A DNA stretch of 64,000 bases from Candidatus Nitrospira nitrosa (GTDB lineage: Bacteria; Nitrospirota; Nitrospiria; Nitrospirales; Nitrospiraceae), in assembly GCF_001458735.1 (NCBI RefSeq), contig NZ_CZQA01000009.1, positions 186,001-250,000 on the forward strand. The letters run 5' to 3'. Position 1 is the first letter of the stretch. Each line of letters begins with the position of its first letter. The notes under the pieces were generated by a model. That model was not told the DNA's origin. It worked only from the letters and a program-made list of their open reading frames with translations, and did no database searches. This document shows positions 1 to 7,893 of the stretch, piece after piece. Position numbers and translations under genes: made by a program.

Positions 1-143
1 TATTCTCCTCTTTTTGGGTGGAACGTGGCTATAATATCGGAAGGTCAGAGTGTGGCACGAATGAGGTGGGAATATTCCTAAAGCCGGCGATGATTGTTCG
101 TGAGTGGACGGGACCGGGTAGTTCTTCTGCGATGAATGAGGCG

Positions 144-689
144 TTACGTCCCGGCTGGATCTGCATCCAACTCCAGGTTCCAATAGAGATAGTCACGCCA
201 ACTTTCCGGTGTATTTCTGATGCCAATGGTGATGGTAATGACGGGATTCCAGCGAGGCTTCACCGGTTTCTTTTTCAACTTCATCCCAGCCTCCTCAGGC
301 GTGCGCCCGCTTTTCCGGTTATTGCATCGCCAACAAGCCGTCACGATATTTTCCCAGGTCTTTTTCCCGCCTTTGGCAATGGGAACCACATGATCAAACG
401 TCAGTTCTTCCGTTCGAAACTTATGGTAACAATACTGACAACAGTATCCGTCGCGCGTAAAAATATTGATGCGGGAGAACTTGACGGCCCGATGGCTGTC
501 CTTCAATCGCACCAGTTTCAGTAGCCGCATGACTGAGGGAAGTTTGATCGACAAAGAAATTCCATGAATTTCACGATCGTAGACCTCCAGCACTTCGACT
601 TTCCCTTGCCAGAGGAGTGCGATCGCTTTTTGCCAATGTACAACCCGTAGGGGTTCGAACGTGGAATTGAGCAGGAGGGTCATTTCCAT
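144..689 (-). CDS. HNH endonuclease family protein
   Basis: A 181-residue protein with a C-terminal HNH-type zinc-nuclease fold. Two Cys pairs (CCQYC near residue 84 and CWRCNNRKSG near residue 118) flank the core FDHVVPIAKGG. This matches the stand-alone HNH family whose N-terminus reads LLNSTFEPLRVV. Family members are assumed to cut or nick DNA; the substrate is unknown. The start is the ATG at 689, with GATGAGG about 8 nt upstream; an ATG two codons later is also possible. It is the first gene of the window and diverges from the Rieske gene. HNH assignment is firm, cellular role unknown. Confidence 0.9.
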   Translation of the reverse strand: MEMTLLLNSTFEPLRVVHWQKAIALLWQGKVEVLEVYDREIHGISLSIKLPSVMRLLKLVRLKDSHRAVKFSRINIFTRDGYCCQYCYHKFRTEELTFDHVVPIAKGGKKTWENIVTACWRCNNRKSGRTPEEAGMKLKKKPVKPRWNPVITITIGIRNTPESWRDYLYWNLELDADPAGT

Positions 690-847
690 GCAGCAACCTC
701 ATCTTCACTCGAGCTCCCGAATTTGGGAAAGGCTCGTCTGATGGGCCCAGCTACATCACAGGTGTTTCTATGCCATAAGGTTGCAATGAAATCAAGTAAG
801 GACGCTCCTATTGCGGCGTCCCGTCGATGAAGGAGAAGTCATTTCCC

Positions 848-1183
848 ATGAGTGAATACATAACCGTTGCGTCCGTCTCCGAGATTCCCGCCGGCACGGG
901 ACGGACTGTGGAAGTCGGGGGAGTCTGGGTCGCCGTGTTTAATCTGAATGGGACATTCTATGCGATTGATAACGCCTGTCCACACGCTGGTGGTCCACTC
1001 GGTGAAGGCAAACTCTGCGACACGAACGTCGAGTGTCCTTGGCACGGGTGGAAATTTAACGTCGTGACCGGAGAGCGCGTCGGCAACCCGAACTTTCAGG
1101 TCGCTCGTTGTGATGTACGTGTCGTCGACGATCGGATCGAAATCAGACTTCCACCAGAGTTGCAGTTTCCTCCATCGAATTGA
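848..1183 (+). CDS. Rieske 2Fe-2S ferredoxin-like protein (NirD/assimilatory type)
   Basis: A small cytoplasmic Rieske protein of 111 residues. The two cluster-binding boxes are visible: C44-P-H46 and C63-P-W-H66-G-W. There is no signal peptide or membrane segment, so it resembles the NirD-type small ferredoxin subunit or a dioxygenase ferredoxin rather than a bc1 Rieske subunit. I chose the ATG at 848 because AAGGAGAAG lies just upstream; an in-frame ATG at 827 would place that ribosome site inside the gene. It is monocistronic, and its partner oxidoreductase is not in the window. Confidence 0.9.
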   Translation: MSEYITVASVSEIPAGTGRTVEVGGVWVAVFNLNGTFYAIDNACPHAGGPLGEGKLCDTNVECPWHGWKFNVVTGERVGNPNFQVARCDVRVVDDRIEIRLPPELQFPPSN

Positions 1184-1589
1184 TTCCGTTGATGGGTGCT
1201 CCAACTCTCAGTCCTGAGAAATACGGCCCCCTGGCCTTCGCCAGCTAGTCATGCGACTTCCGCTAATAGCCATAAACTCTACTAACATCAATATGTTAAT
1301 AGGGTCCAGCCATGGAGAGAAATGAACGTGAAGAACCGGACGATCAGTCAAAAAGTGAGCGCGCACACGCTCTTGCAGATTCTGACAACTTTCCTTTAGT
1401 CTGTACGAGGCCATTCTGCTTGTACCTCTGGTTCAGCAGACTGTGGCACCAATAATACAGAACAGACCTAAACCGTAACCACGGCGACGCTCACACGGCT
1501 GATCAATAATAACGTTTATCATCTTCAGTAAGATCTTCGTGTAGAGAGACCGTGAATACTTACGGTTCGAGTCCATCAACAATGCGCTC
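1184..1589. other. 406-bp intergenic stretch
   Basis: No convincing gene. A 68-codon minus-strand frame (1208-1414) has no recognisable domain or ribosome site. The right-hand part carries the Fur-box-like site listed separately and should hold the promoter of the iron permease gene. Confidence 0.6.
1505..1523. promoter_or_regulatory. Fur-box-like operator upstream of the iron permease
   Basis: The 19-mer AATAATAACGTTTATCATC matches 12 of 19 positions of the classical Fur box GATAATGATAATCATTATC, including most of both half-sites. It ends 66 nt before the start of a cytochrome c-FTR1 iron permease gene, where a Fur-type repressor would be expected to act. Function is inferred from similarity and position. 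Confidence 0.45.
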
Positions 1590-3524
1590 GTGATGCAACC
1601 CTTTCGTTTCACTGCAGTTCTCTATTGCTTGGCTATCATGCTACTGGTAGCGCCTCCCCAAGGTATCGCACGGGCAGAAGTGAGTGACGGCGACAAGGCA
1701 CAAGCCATCGTCCACGTGCTCGACTATGTCGGCGTCGACTACCCTGAGTCCGTGCAGAACGGTCAAGTGATCAAACAGGAAGAGTATGCAGAGCAACGCG
1801 ACTTTGCGGCCCAAGCCCTCACACTCCTCGGCCAGTTATCTCCTGTGTCTGAGCAAGAGGTGTTAGTGCAGCAGGCACGTGAGCTGTTGGCCCACATCGA
1901 GGCGAAGGCGTCAGGAACCGTGATTTCTACTCTTGCGAATCAGCTGCTCGTTCGCGTCATCGAAGCATGGAAGCTGAGCGTGGCGCCGCGTCAAGCTCCA
2001 GACCTTCGACGTGGTGAGACCTTGTTTGTGCAACACTGCGCTGCCTGCCACGGTACGCAGGGGAAGGGCGATGGGCCATTAGCCAAGGGAATGGACCCAG
2101 CTCCCCGTAACTTTCACGATGAGAGTCGGATGCGTCAGCGTAGCCTCTATGGGTTGTACAATACGATCACACTTGGTGTACGTGGTACGCCGATGCGCGC
2201 ATTCGGGGAACTGTCCGAAGCAGACCGTTGGGCGTTGGCCTTCTTTGCCGCCACCCTGCGCGCCGATCCCGTTCTGGTGGCCAAGGGTGAGGGATTCTGG
2301 TTGCAAGGACAGGGGAAAGCAGATTTCCAGACCCTACGCACGTTCGTCATGACCACACCTGTCCAACAGGCTTCTGCCGGTCCATCGCTTGATGCCGTGC
2401 GTGCCTATCTTACACAGCAGCCGCATGCGCTGGAGACTGGAGCGCACGAACCATTGGCCTTCTCGCGCCTGAAGCTTGAAGAGACGGTGTTCGCCTATGC
2501 CAATGGTAACCAGGAAGGTGCTCGGCGCCTCGCCATCGCCGCCTATCTTGAAGGGGTTGAACTGGTCGAGTCGGCGCTGAACAATATTGATGCACCGCTG
2601 CGTGTGGAAATAGAGCGTGAAATGATGGCCCTTCGTACGGCTATTGCAGAGGGCTCAAGCGTCGAGTCCGTGACCGCGCGGACAACGAAGATCAAGATAT
2701 TACTCGACCGTGCGTCGGAGAGACTTTCTGGCAGCAATTTATCTCCGAATACGGCATTCGTGAGTTCACTGTTGATCTTACTGCGCGAAGGGTTGGAATC
2801 GATTTTAATTATTTCGACCATCATCGCCTTCGTCGTCAGGACTGGCCGACGCGACGCACTCCCCTACATCCACGTCGGCTGGATCGGAGCCGTGGCGCTT
2901 GGCGTTGTGACCTGGAGCTTCGCCCGCTATCTGCTCGGCATTTCTGGTGCGAATCGTGAGGTAACGGAAGGCCTCACAGCATTGTTGGCCGCGGCCATGC
3001 TGCTCTACGTGGGATGGTGGTTACACAGCCGCTCGAACGCGCAGGCATGGAACCGCTATGTCCGAGAACAACTGAACAGTGCGTTGGCCACACGGACGCT
3101 CTGGACGATGGCCGGGCTTTCCTTCCTCGTCGTGTACCGAGAGTTGTTTGAGATGATTCTGTTCTATGAAACGTTATGGTCACAGGCCGGGGCAGTCGGG
3201 CACAGTGCGGTGGTCTGGGGCATCGCCATAGCAGCGGTGCTGTTGGTGCTGATCGGTGGTATGATTCTTCGCTATAGCGTACGTCTACCGATCGGACCGT
3301 TCTTCACCGTCGCTTCAACTCTCCTGGCGGTAATGGCCATCATCTTTGTTGGGAACGGCATCGCGGCGCTCCAGGCGGCAGGTGTTTTGGACGTGACGAA
3401 TGTTCGTTTCTTCTCCCTCCCGCTATTGGGTATTCACCCGACCATACAAAGCCTTGTGCCGCAAGCACTGATACTCGCCCTAATCGCTGGTGGGATTTGG
3501 TCTAACCGAGAAAAAGCTGATTAG
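1590..3524 (+). CDS. Cytochrome c-FTR1 iron permease fusion
   Basis: A 644-residue membrane protein. It starts with a signal peptide (residues 1-29), followed by a periplasmic domain with one c-type haem site (C150-A-A-C153-H154) and a likely axial Met near 202 (RGTPMRAF). After a helical linker comes the FTR1/EfeU permease domain (about 388-640) with both iron-binding REXXE motifs: REGLE at 399-403 and RELFE at 517-521. FTR1 permeases take up iron after oxidation or reduction outside the membrane; here the attached cytochrome probably handles the electron. The start is GTG 1590 or ATG 1593. It lies alone downstream of a Fur-box-like site, which suggests regulation by iron. Product call is firm, electron route inferred. 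Confidence 0.93.
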   Translation: MMQPFRFTAVLYCLAIMLLVAPPQGIARAEVSDGDKAQAIVHVLDYVGVDYPESVQNGQVIKQEEYAEQRDFAAQALTLLGQLSPVSEQEVLVQQARELLAHIEAKASGTVISTLANQLLVRVIEAWKLSVAPRQAPDLRRGETLFVQHCAACHGTQGKGDGPLAKGMDPAPRNFHDESRMRQRSLYGLYNTITLGVRGTPMRAFGELSEADRWALAFFAATLRADPVLVAKGEGFWLQGQGKADFQTLRTFVMTTPVQQASAGPSLDAVRAYLTQQPHALETGAHEPLAFSRLKLEETVFAYANGNQEGARRLAIAAYLEGVELVESALNNIDAPLRVEIEREMMALRTAIAEGSSVESVTARTTKIKILLDRASERLSGSNLSPNTAFVSSLLILLREGLESILIISTIIAFVVRTGRRDALPYIHVGWIGAVALGVVTWSFARYLLGISGANREVTEGLTALLAAAMLLYVGWWLHSRSNAQAWNRYVREQLNSALATRTLWTMAGLSFLVVYRELFEMILFYETLWSQAGAVGHSAVVWGIAIAAVLLVLIGGMILRYSVRLPIGPFFTVASTLLAVMAIIFVGNGIAALQAAGVLDVTNVRFFSLPLLGIHPTIQSLVPQALILALIAGGIWSNREKAD

Positions 3525-3604
3525 GTCACACAATCGCGGGATGAATGCTCCTCGGAAGCGCCTGCCTTAAAGAAAAAAGTGCTGTTCCTGATGAATTCCC
3601 CCCC

Positions 3605-3634
3605 CCACTCTCTCTCCTTGCCTAGAGAGAGTGG
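3605..3634. terminator. Hairpin between convergent genes
   Basis: A perfect 11-bp stem (CCACTCTCTCT / AGAGAGAGTGG) with an 8-nt loop sits between the stops of the iron permease and the convergent small membrane protein gene. Position suits a bidirectional terminator, but neither side has a clear T-run. Confidence 0.45.
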
Positions 3635-3723
3635 CTGTACGTCCAAATCCCAATTGAATTCTTTAACTCTATCAGGTCCAGCTCGTGGGGCTCCTTAACA
3701 CTGCATACGGGCTCGAATGTGGG

Positions 3724-4200
3724 CTAGGACGGAGGAGGAAACGGTGGAGCCGACTGTGGGTCGGAGTCTGGTGCTTTGGGAGTGACCCCATCGGCCGGTA
3801 AGGAGGCAGCATTCACCTTCTTGAGGTCGAGGTGGGCGTGCCAAATAAATTCCCGTTCAAACCATTGGCCGCGCACGCTCTGATCACGGAGCTGAACCCG
3901 AATCTCATAGATATGCCCTTCGACTTGTTTGACGCGCCATTCGCCAAGTCGAACGCCCTGCCCACGCCCTTTCATACTTCGTACGTGCTCGTTCATGGCA
4001 TCGAAAATCGAGGGAAACCCGATGGCCGGATGGTTCTGTACAAGGGCCAAGGCTTCAGCCTCTTGCGTCGTTCTCAATGGGGACGTCGACGGCAACGACA
4101 TCCATGCATAGTAGAGTCCGCTGAGCAACAAGACGGCCACAACGGCATAACGGATGACGTGGGGGCCCAACGATCGTAAAGAAGTTACGCTGTGACTCAT
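3724..4200 (-). CDS. Membrane-anchored protein of unknown function
   Basis: Encodes 158 residues. One transmembrane helix near residues 15-33 (VIRYAVVAVLLLSGLYYAW) is followed by a soluble, presumably periplasmic, domain and a Pro-rich tail ending PPFPPPS. The middle part (IYEIRVQLRDQSVRGQWFEREFIWH) looks like a beta-rich domain, but I do not recognise the family. The frame is open further upstream to 4410, yet that extension is atypical and would overlap the divergent gene, so I start at the ATG at 4200 before MSHSVTSL. Convergent with the iron permease. Confidence 0.7.
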   Translation of the reverse strand: MSHSVTSLRSLGPHVIRYAVVAVLLLSGLYYAWMSLPSTSPLRTTQEAEALALVQNHPAIGFPSIFDAMNEHVRSMKGRGQGVRLGEWRVKQVEGHIYEIRVQLRDQSVRGQWFEREFIWHAHLDLKKVNAASLPADGVTPKAPDSDPQSAPPFPPPS

Positions 4201-4378
4201 GTGTGTGAAGATCGGTGCTGGAAAATCCTTCGCTGCCTTGCATCTTAGGAAGATCCGGAATGTCCTGTCAATCCGACCAGAGTGCGGATGGCCGGGCAAT
4301 CTGCTTGTCTGATGAAAAGCCGATGTGTTACAAGTACCTTTGCGTTCCAGCAGAGTGCAGATAGGATGACTAGCGGGT

Positions 4379-4822
4379 ATGAAGTTCTTTTTGTACGGTG
4401 ATCTCCTCAATCCATCACAGCTCCAACGGCGAGCTCCGGAACATCAATTTCTGTACCGTGCGACGCTATCGGATCATACCGTCAGGTTTTGTCGATGGTC
4501 CTCGCAATGGCGCTGCGGACTCGCCAGCATCGTCCCTTCACAGGGTGAACAAGCATGGGGCGGCGTGTTCGAGTTAACCGATGAAGATGTGAACAGCATG
4601 GATCAGTTTGAGCAGGATGTCCCTCAAGGCGCCTACCGTCATCTCCAGGTGACAGTGTTGACCGAAGCAGGAGAAAAGGAACTGGTCACGACCTATGCCG
4701 CCAACCCAATCGGGAAATTCAAGCCAAAGGATCACTACCTTGATTGGGTGCTCAAAGGACTCAAACAGTGGAAATTCCCAGAGAGTGTCATTCAGCAATG
4801 GGAGTCATATAGGCCACGGTAA
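4379..4822 (+). CDS. Gamma-glutamylcyclotransferase-like (AIG2/GGCT fold) protein
   Basis: A 147-residue cytoplasmic protein. The N-terminal FLYGDLLNPSQL matches the YGSNL substrate loop of the GGCT/AIG2-like fold, followed by GGVFELTDEDVNSMDQFE, the part that carries the family's acidic catalytic residue. GGCT enzymes release 5-oxoproline from gamma-glutamyl peptides, but many bacterial members have unknown substrates, and the loop here is YGD rather than YGS. It ends 58 nt before the ferredoxin gene on the same strand. Confidence 0.8.
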   Translation: MKFFLYGDLLNPSQLQRRAPEHQFLYRATLSDHTVRFCRWSSQWRCGLASIVPSQGEQAWGGVFELTDEDVNSMDQFEQDVPQGAYRHLQVTVLTEAGEKELVTTYAANPIGKFKPKDHYLDWVLKGLKQWKFPESVIQQWESYRPR

Positions 4823-4880
4823 CATGTGAGTCGACGGCTGAATACAAACCGCCGGTGGCTCAGCTTACATAGAGGAGATT

Positions 4881-5207
4881 ATGCCAAAACCCAAATATCA
4901 CATTCTTGTCTGCACGAATTCTCGTCCCCCTGGTCACCCTAAGCCCTCATGCGGATCAGCCGGAGCTGCACAACTGCTCATGGCCTTCAATATGGGCTTG
5001 ATGCAGCGCGCGGTACCTCCAGGACAGGTCTTGGTGAGTGCGACTGGTTGCCTTGGTCCTTGTGAACAGGGTCCGACTGTGGTCGTCTACCCAGACAATA
5101 CCTGGTACTCCAAAGTCACGGAAGCAGACGTCGCGACGATTCTCGATGAACACGTGACGAAGGGCACACCGGCGGCTCAACTCAACCCCGATGCGGTGTG
5201 GAAATAG
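4881..5207 (+). CDS. (2Fe-2S) thioredoxin-like ferredoxin
   Basis: A 108-residue protein of the thioredoxin-like 2Fe-2S ferredoxin family (also found as the NuoE C-terminal fold). The four Cys expected to bind the cluster are C11 (ILVCTNSR), C24 (PSCGSAG), C57 and C61 (TGCLGPCEQGP). There are no membrane segments. Cytoplasmic electron carrier; the partner is unknown. A ribosome site (AGAGGAG) precedes ATG 4881. It lies 60 nt upstream of moaB on the same strand; a link to molybdenum enzymes is possible but not shown. Confidence 0.9.
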   Translation: MPKPKYHILVCTNSRPPGHPKPSCGSAGAAQLLMAFNMGLMQRAVPPGQVLVSATGCLGPCEQGPTVVVYPDNTWYSKVTEADVATILDEHVTKGTPAAQLNPDAVWK

Positions 5208-5267
5208 CAGTCATCAGAAGCAACCACGTGCCTTGTAGCAAGTCGGCAATAATATAACCAACCCGCT

Positions 5268-5780
5268 ATGACGATACCTACGGTTCATGAACACAAAGCC
5301 CATGCACCCCGATCAGTCGGATGCATGATTATTACCTGCAGCGACACGCGTATGGCCGATACGGACAGCAGCGGCCAGCTCATTCAAAAGCTACTCAAAA
5401 ACCAGGGGCATACGGTTGTTGAATATCATCTCGTCAAAGACGATCCCGCGCAGATCCAACTATGGATCGCGCGGGCAATGACGAACGAGGCCGTCCACGC
5501 CTTGATCATCAATGGAGGGACTGGGGTTTCACGGAGAGACAGCACATTCGAAGCCGTTGATGCGATGCTGGAGAAACGGCTCCCCGGATTCGGTGAAATC
5601 TTTCGGCTCTTGACCTACCAAGAAATGGGATCGGCTGCCATTATGAGCCGAGCCACCGCCGGCATTATCAAAGGCCGGTGCGTCTTTTCCATACCCGGTT
5701 CTGAGCATGCTGTCAAAATGGCGATGGACAAACTCATCCTTCCAGAACTTGGCCACCTGGTGCAGCAACTCTCGAAGTAA
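5268..5780 (+). CDS. moaB: Molybdenum cofactor biosynthesis protein MoaB/MogA family
   Basis: A 170-residue MPT-binding domain protein. Diagnostic motifs are IITCSDTR near the N-terminus, the substrate loop INGGTGVSRRDST in the middle, and FSIPGSEHAVKMAMDKL towards the C-terminus. The family adenylates molybdopterin (Mog/MoaB) during Moco synthesis in the cytoplasm. Length and all motifs are normal. It follows the 2Fe-2S protein on the same strand and is convergent with the CBS gene. MoaB versus MogA cannot be separated from sequence alone. Confidence 0.92.
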   Translation: MTIPTVHEHKAHAPRSVGCMIITCSDTRMADTDSSGQLIQKLLKNQGHTVVEYHLVKDDPAQIQLWIARAMTNEAVHALIINGGTGVSRRDSTFEAVDAMLEKRLPGFGEIFRLLTYQEMGSAAIMSRATAGIIKGRCVFSIPGSEHAVKMAMDKLILPELGHLVQQLSK

Positions 5781-5852
5781 CGGTGAGAGGGGTTGTTGGG
5801 GGGAGCACTAGAAAACTTGGTACACGCCCCTACCCTTCCCCCCTCAGTCTTT

Positions 5853-6287
5853 CTAGTCCTGCGTAATCTTCGGTTCGTCATAGGATATCTCTGTAGAGAT
5901 CTTTGACTGCGCGTAGCGTTTATAAAACGACAACACGTCACGTACAGAGATCACGCCGGTAATCTCGCCGTTCTTACTGACGCCAAGATGGCGTACGCCT
6001 AATTCAGCCATCATCGATTGGGCGTCATCAATGGATGCACTTCCCTCGATCGTGCACACCGGCGCCGTCATAATTTTCTCGACTGTCATTTTTCCTAATG
6101 GTTTTCCCGATGCAACAGCCCGTCGTACAATATCGGTATCCGTGACGATCCCCACGAGCTGCTTTCCTTTTTTGATGAACAACGATCCGACTCGTCTCTG
6201 ACGCATCGCCTTGGCGGCACTTGCGATGGATACCTTGGGCCCGATCGTTTTAGGCCCTTTTGTCATGATTTGTGCGACGGTAGACAT
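5853..6287 (-). CDS. Tandem CBS-domain protein
   Basis: 144 residues forming one Bateman module of two CBS motifs: VAQIMTKGPKTIGP...VGIVTDTDIVRRAV and VEKIMTAPVCTIEG...ITGVISVRDVLSFY. Stand-alone CBS proteins sense adenine nucleotides and regulate partner enzymes or channels; no partner is adjacent. The start at 6287 (MSTVAQIM) is chosen because GGGAGGAAG lies 4 nt upstream; a longer frame reaches 6344. Convergent with moaB. Confidence 0.9.
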   Translation of the reverse strand: MSTVAQIMTKGPKTIGPKVSIASAAKAMRQRRVGSLFIKKGKQLVGIVTDTDIVRRAVASGKPLGKMTVEKIMTAPVCTIEGSASIDDAQSMMAELGVRHLGVSKNGEITGVISVRDVLSFYKRYAQSKISTEISYDEPKITQD

Positions 6288-6540
6288 GGCTTCCTCCCTG
6301 ATGAATGGATGCAGTTTCGACGGATGAACGCCGGCCACGCTCAAGTTGCCTTGGGTAAGAGTAGCACAGAATACGTGGCGAGCTCAAAACAGGTAGCAAG
6401 AAGAACCGAACGCTGGAATCGCTGTGCGCAAGTCCTCGACGAACCGATGTTGAACAACAAGAACCTCAAAGTTTCGAGAGCCTGGATGGCATGGATCGAA
6501 GCAGAAGCGCCAATAGAGGGTTACCGACTCACCACGCTAT

Positions 6541-7470
6541 TTAAAATCGGAGCGTACCCTCCACTACCATCACGCAATGCCCGCCGACTTTGACCCCTTG
6601 AATGACATCATTGTCCGACTCCACCTGGACAAGAATCCTCGAAGGTCGGTCAATCTCATAGCCTTGCTCGACGAGAATCTCCGTAGTGGGACCCACCTCA
6701 ACGATCCCATGGTGAACCAAGTAGGCCCCCAACGCACCGGCAGCACTCCCTGTCGCAGGATCTTCCAAGATACCGATTTTGGGCGCAAACATCCGCGCAT
6801 GGACCGAGGTGAACGATTCGACCGTCACTGTCGTGAACACCATGATCCCATTGGCGCCAAATCGTTCGCAGACAGGGGTAATCGCAGATGCGTCAGGAAT
6901 GATCGATCGTACAGCCGTGAGAGTCCGTACCGGAACGATCAAAACCGGCAAGCCAGTAGAGACGACCTGAAGTTCCCAGTTGGTTTCGACCACTCCGGGT
7001 TTCGGCAAGCCGAGCGCTCGACCAACCGAATACACCTCGTCAACCGCCTTAATTGGCTCGAGAAACTCCGGCTTTGGCTGAGACATCACGACCCGCACAA
7101 CTCGCCCCTGCTCACTGTGCACTTCAATAGGAAATACGCCGATGTTACATTCCTGCATGAGGCAGGTGACACCTTCTTTCAGTGCAATCCGTTTAAGATG
7201 GGCCAGTACATAGAAGGTGCCCAGCACCGGATGGCCGGCAAACGGGATCTCCTGTGTTGGGGTAAAGATCCGTAATCGTGCAGCTGCGACAGGATCAATC
7301 GGTGGAAAAACAAATACCGTTTCCGAAAGATTCATTTCACGGGCGATCTGCTGTAGTTCGTCGTCCTTCAGTCCATCCGCCTCTGGGAACACCGCCACTG
7401 GATTGCCCCCGAACGGTTGAGTCGTAAACACGTCTGCCTGATAGAAGTTCAGTGTCCGTTGTTCGCCCAT
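6541..7470 (-). CDS. PhzF family isomerase/epimerase
   Basis: 309 residues with the PhzF two-lobed diaminopimelate-epimerase-like fold. Visible motifs are FGGNPVAVF, NLSETVFVF (with the expected catalytic Glu), IPFAGHPVLGT and EDPATGSAAGALGAYL. Members isomerise or epimerise small acids; outside phenazine clusters the substrate is usually unknown, as here. The start at 7470 (MGEQRTL) follows AGGAGGGG. Divergent from the small gene at 7536. Confidence 0.9.
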   Translation of the reverse strand: MGEQRTLNFYQADVFTTQPFGGNPVAVFPEADGLKDDELQQIAREMNLSETVFVFPPIDPVAAARLRIFTPTQEIPFAGHPVLGTFYVLAHLKRIALKEGVTCLMQECNIGVFPIEVHSEQGRVVRVVMSQPKPEFLEPIKAVDEVYSVGRALGLPKPGVVETNWELQVVSTGLPVLIVPVRTLTAVRSIIPDASAITPVCERFGANGIMVFTTVTVESFTSVHARMFAPKIGILEDPATGSAAGALGAYLVHHGIVEVGPTTEILVEQGYEIDRPSRILVQVESDNDVIQGVKVGGHCVMVVEGTLRF

Positions 7471-7535
7471 CACCCCTCCTGAAATTATCTCAATCACCGC
7501 GAAATGCTAGTTTTTAAAACGCAAGATACCCCACC

Positions 7536-7832
7536 ATGATTGACAGAACCCGTCCGCTTTGGCACACTCCGCCGGTGGATTCGATCACTGAGCAGGACAT
7601 CGCCCATGCCTTAGACGTCTTGGGGCTCACGCACCCCTTCACGGTCGAAGACCTCGAACGGGCGAAGCGCGTGCAGCTCTATACCTGGACCCCCTCGCGC
7701 TATGCGGGCCTGACCAATAATCCTAGTCAATATACACAAGAGTTTCGAAAAGCAGAAGAGATGACCAGAACAGTTGAGGCTGCCTACGCTCTGATTTCCA
7801 CTGTATTCATCCCTGACGATTCCGACCAATAG
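7536..7832 (+). CDS. Conserved-looking small protein, unknown function
   Basis: 98 residues, soluble, without a signal peptide. It reads as a helical protein (DIAHALDVLGLTHPFTVEDLERAKRVQL, then a long C-terminal helix) and vaguely recalls a J-domain-like helical hairpin, but there is no HPD motif. Divergent from phzF and convergent with the radical SAM pair. I do not recognise the family. Confidence 0.6.
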   Translation: MIDRTRPLWHTPPVDSITEQDIAHALDVLGLTHPFTVEDLERAKRVQLYTWTPSRYAGLTNNPSQYTQEFRKAEEMTRTVEAAYALISTVFIPDDSDQ

Positions 7833-7893
7833 ACTGACGGAATTTGCTGAACGTCTCTCGTCTCAGCCGTCCTACATCCACACAGGTGCCTAG

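Noticed and set aside
1565-1580. GGTTCGAGTCC resembling a tRNA T-loop
   Set aside because: No cloverleaf can be built around it, and it lies directly before the iron permease start.
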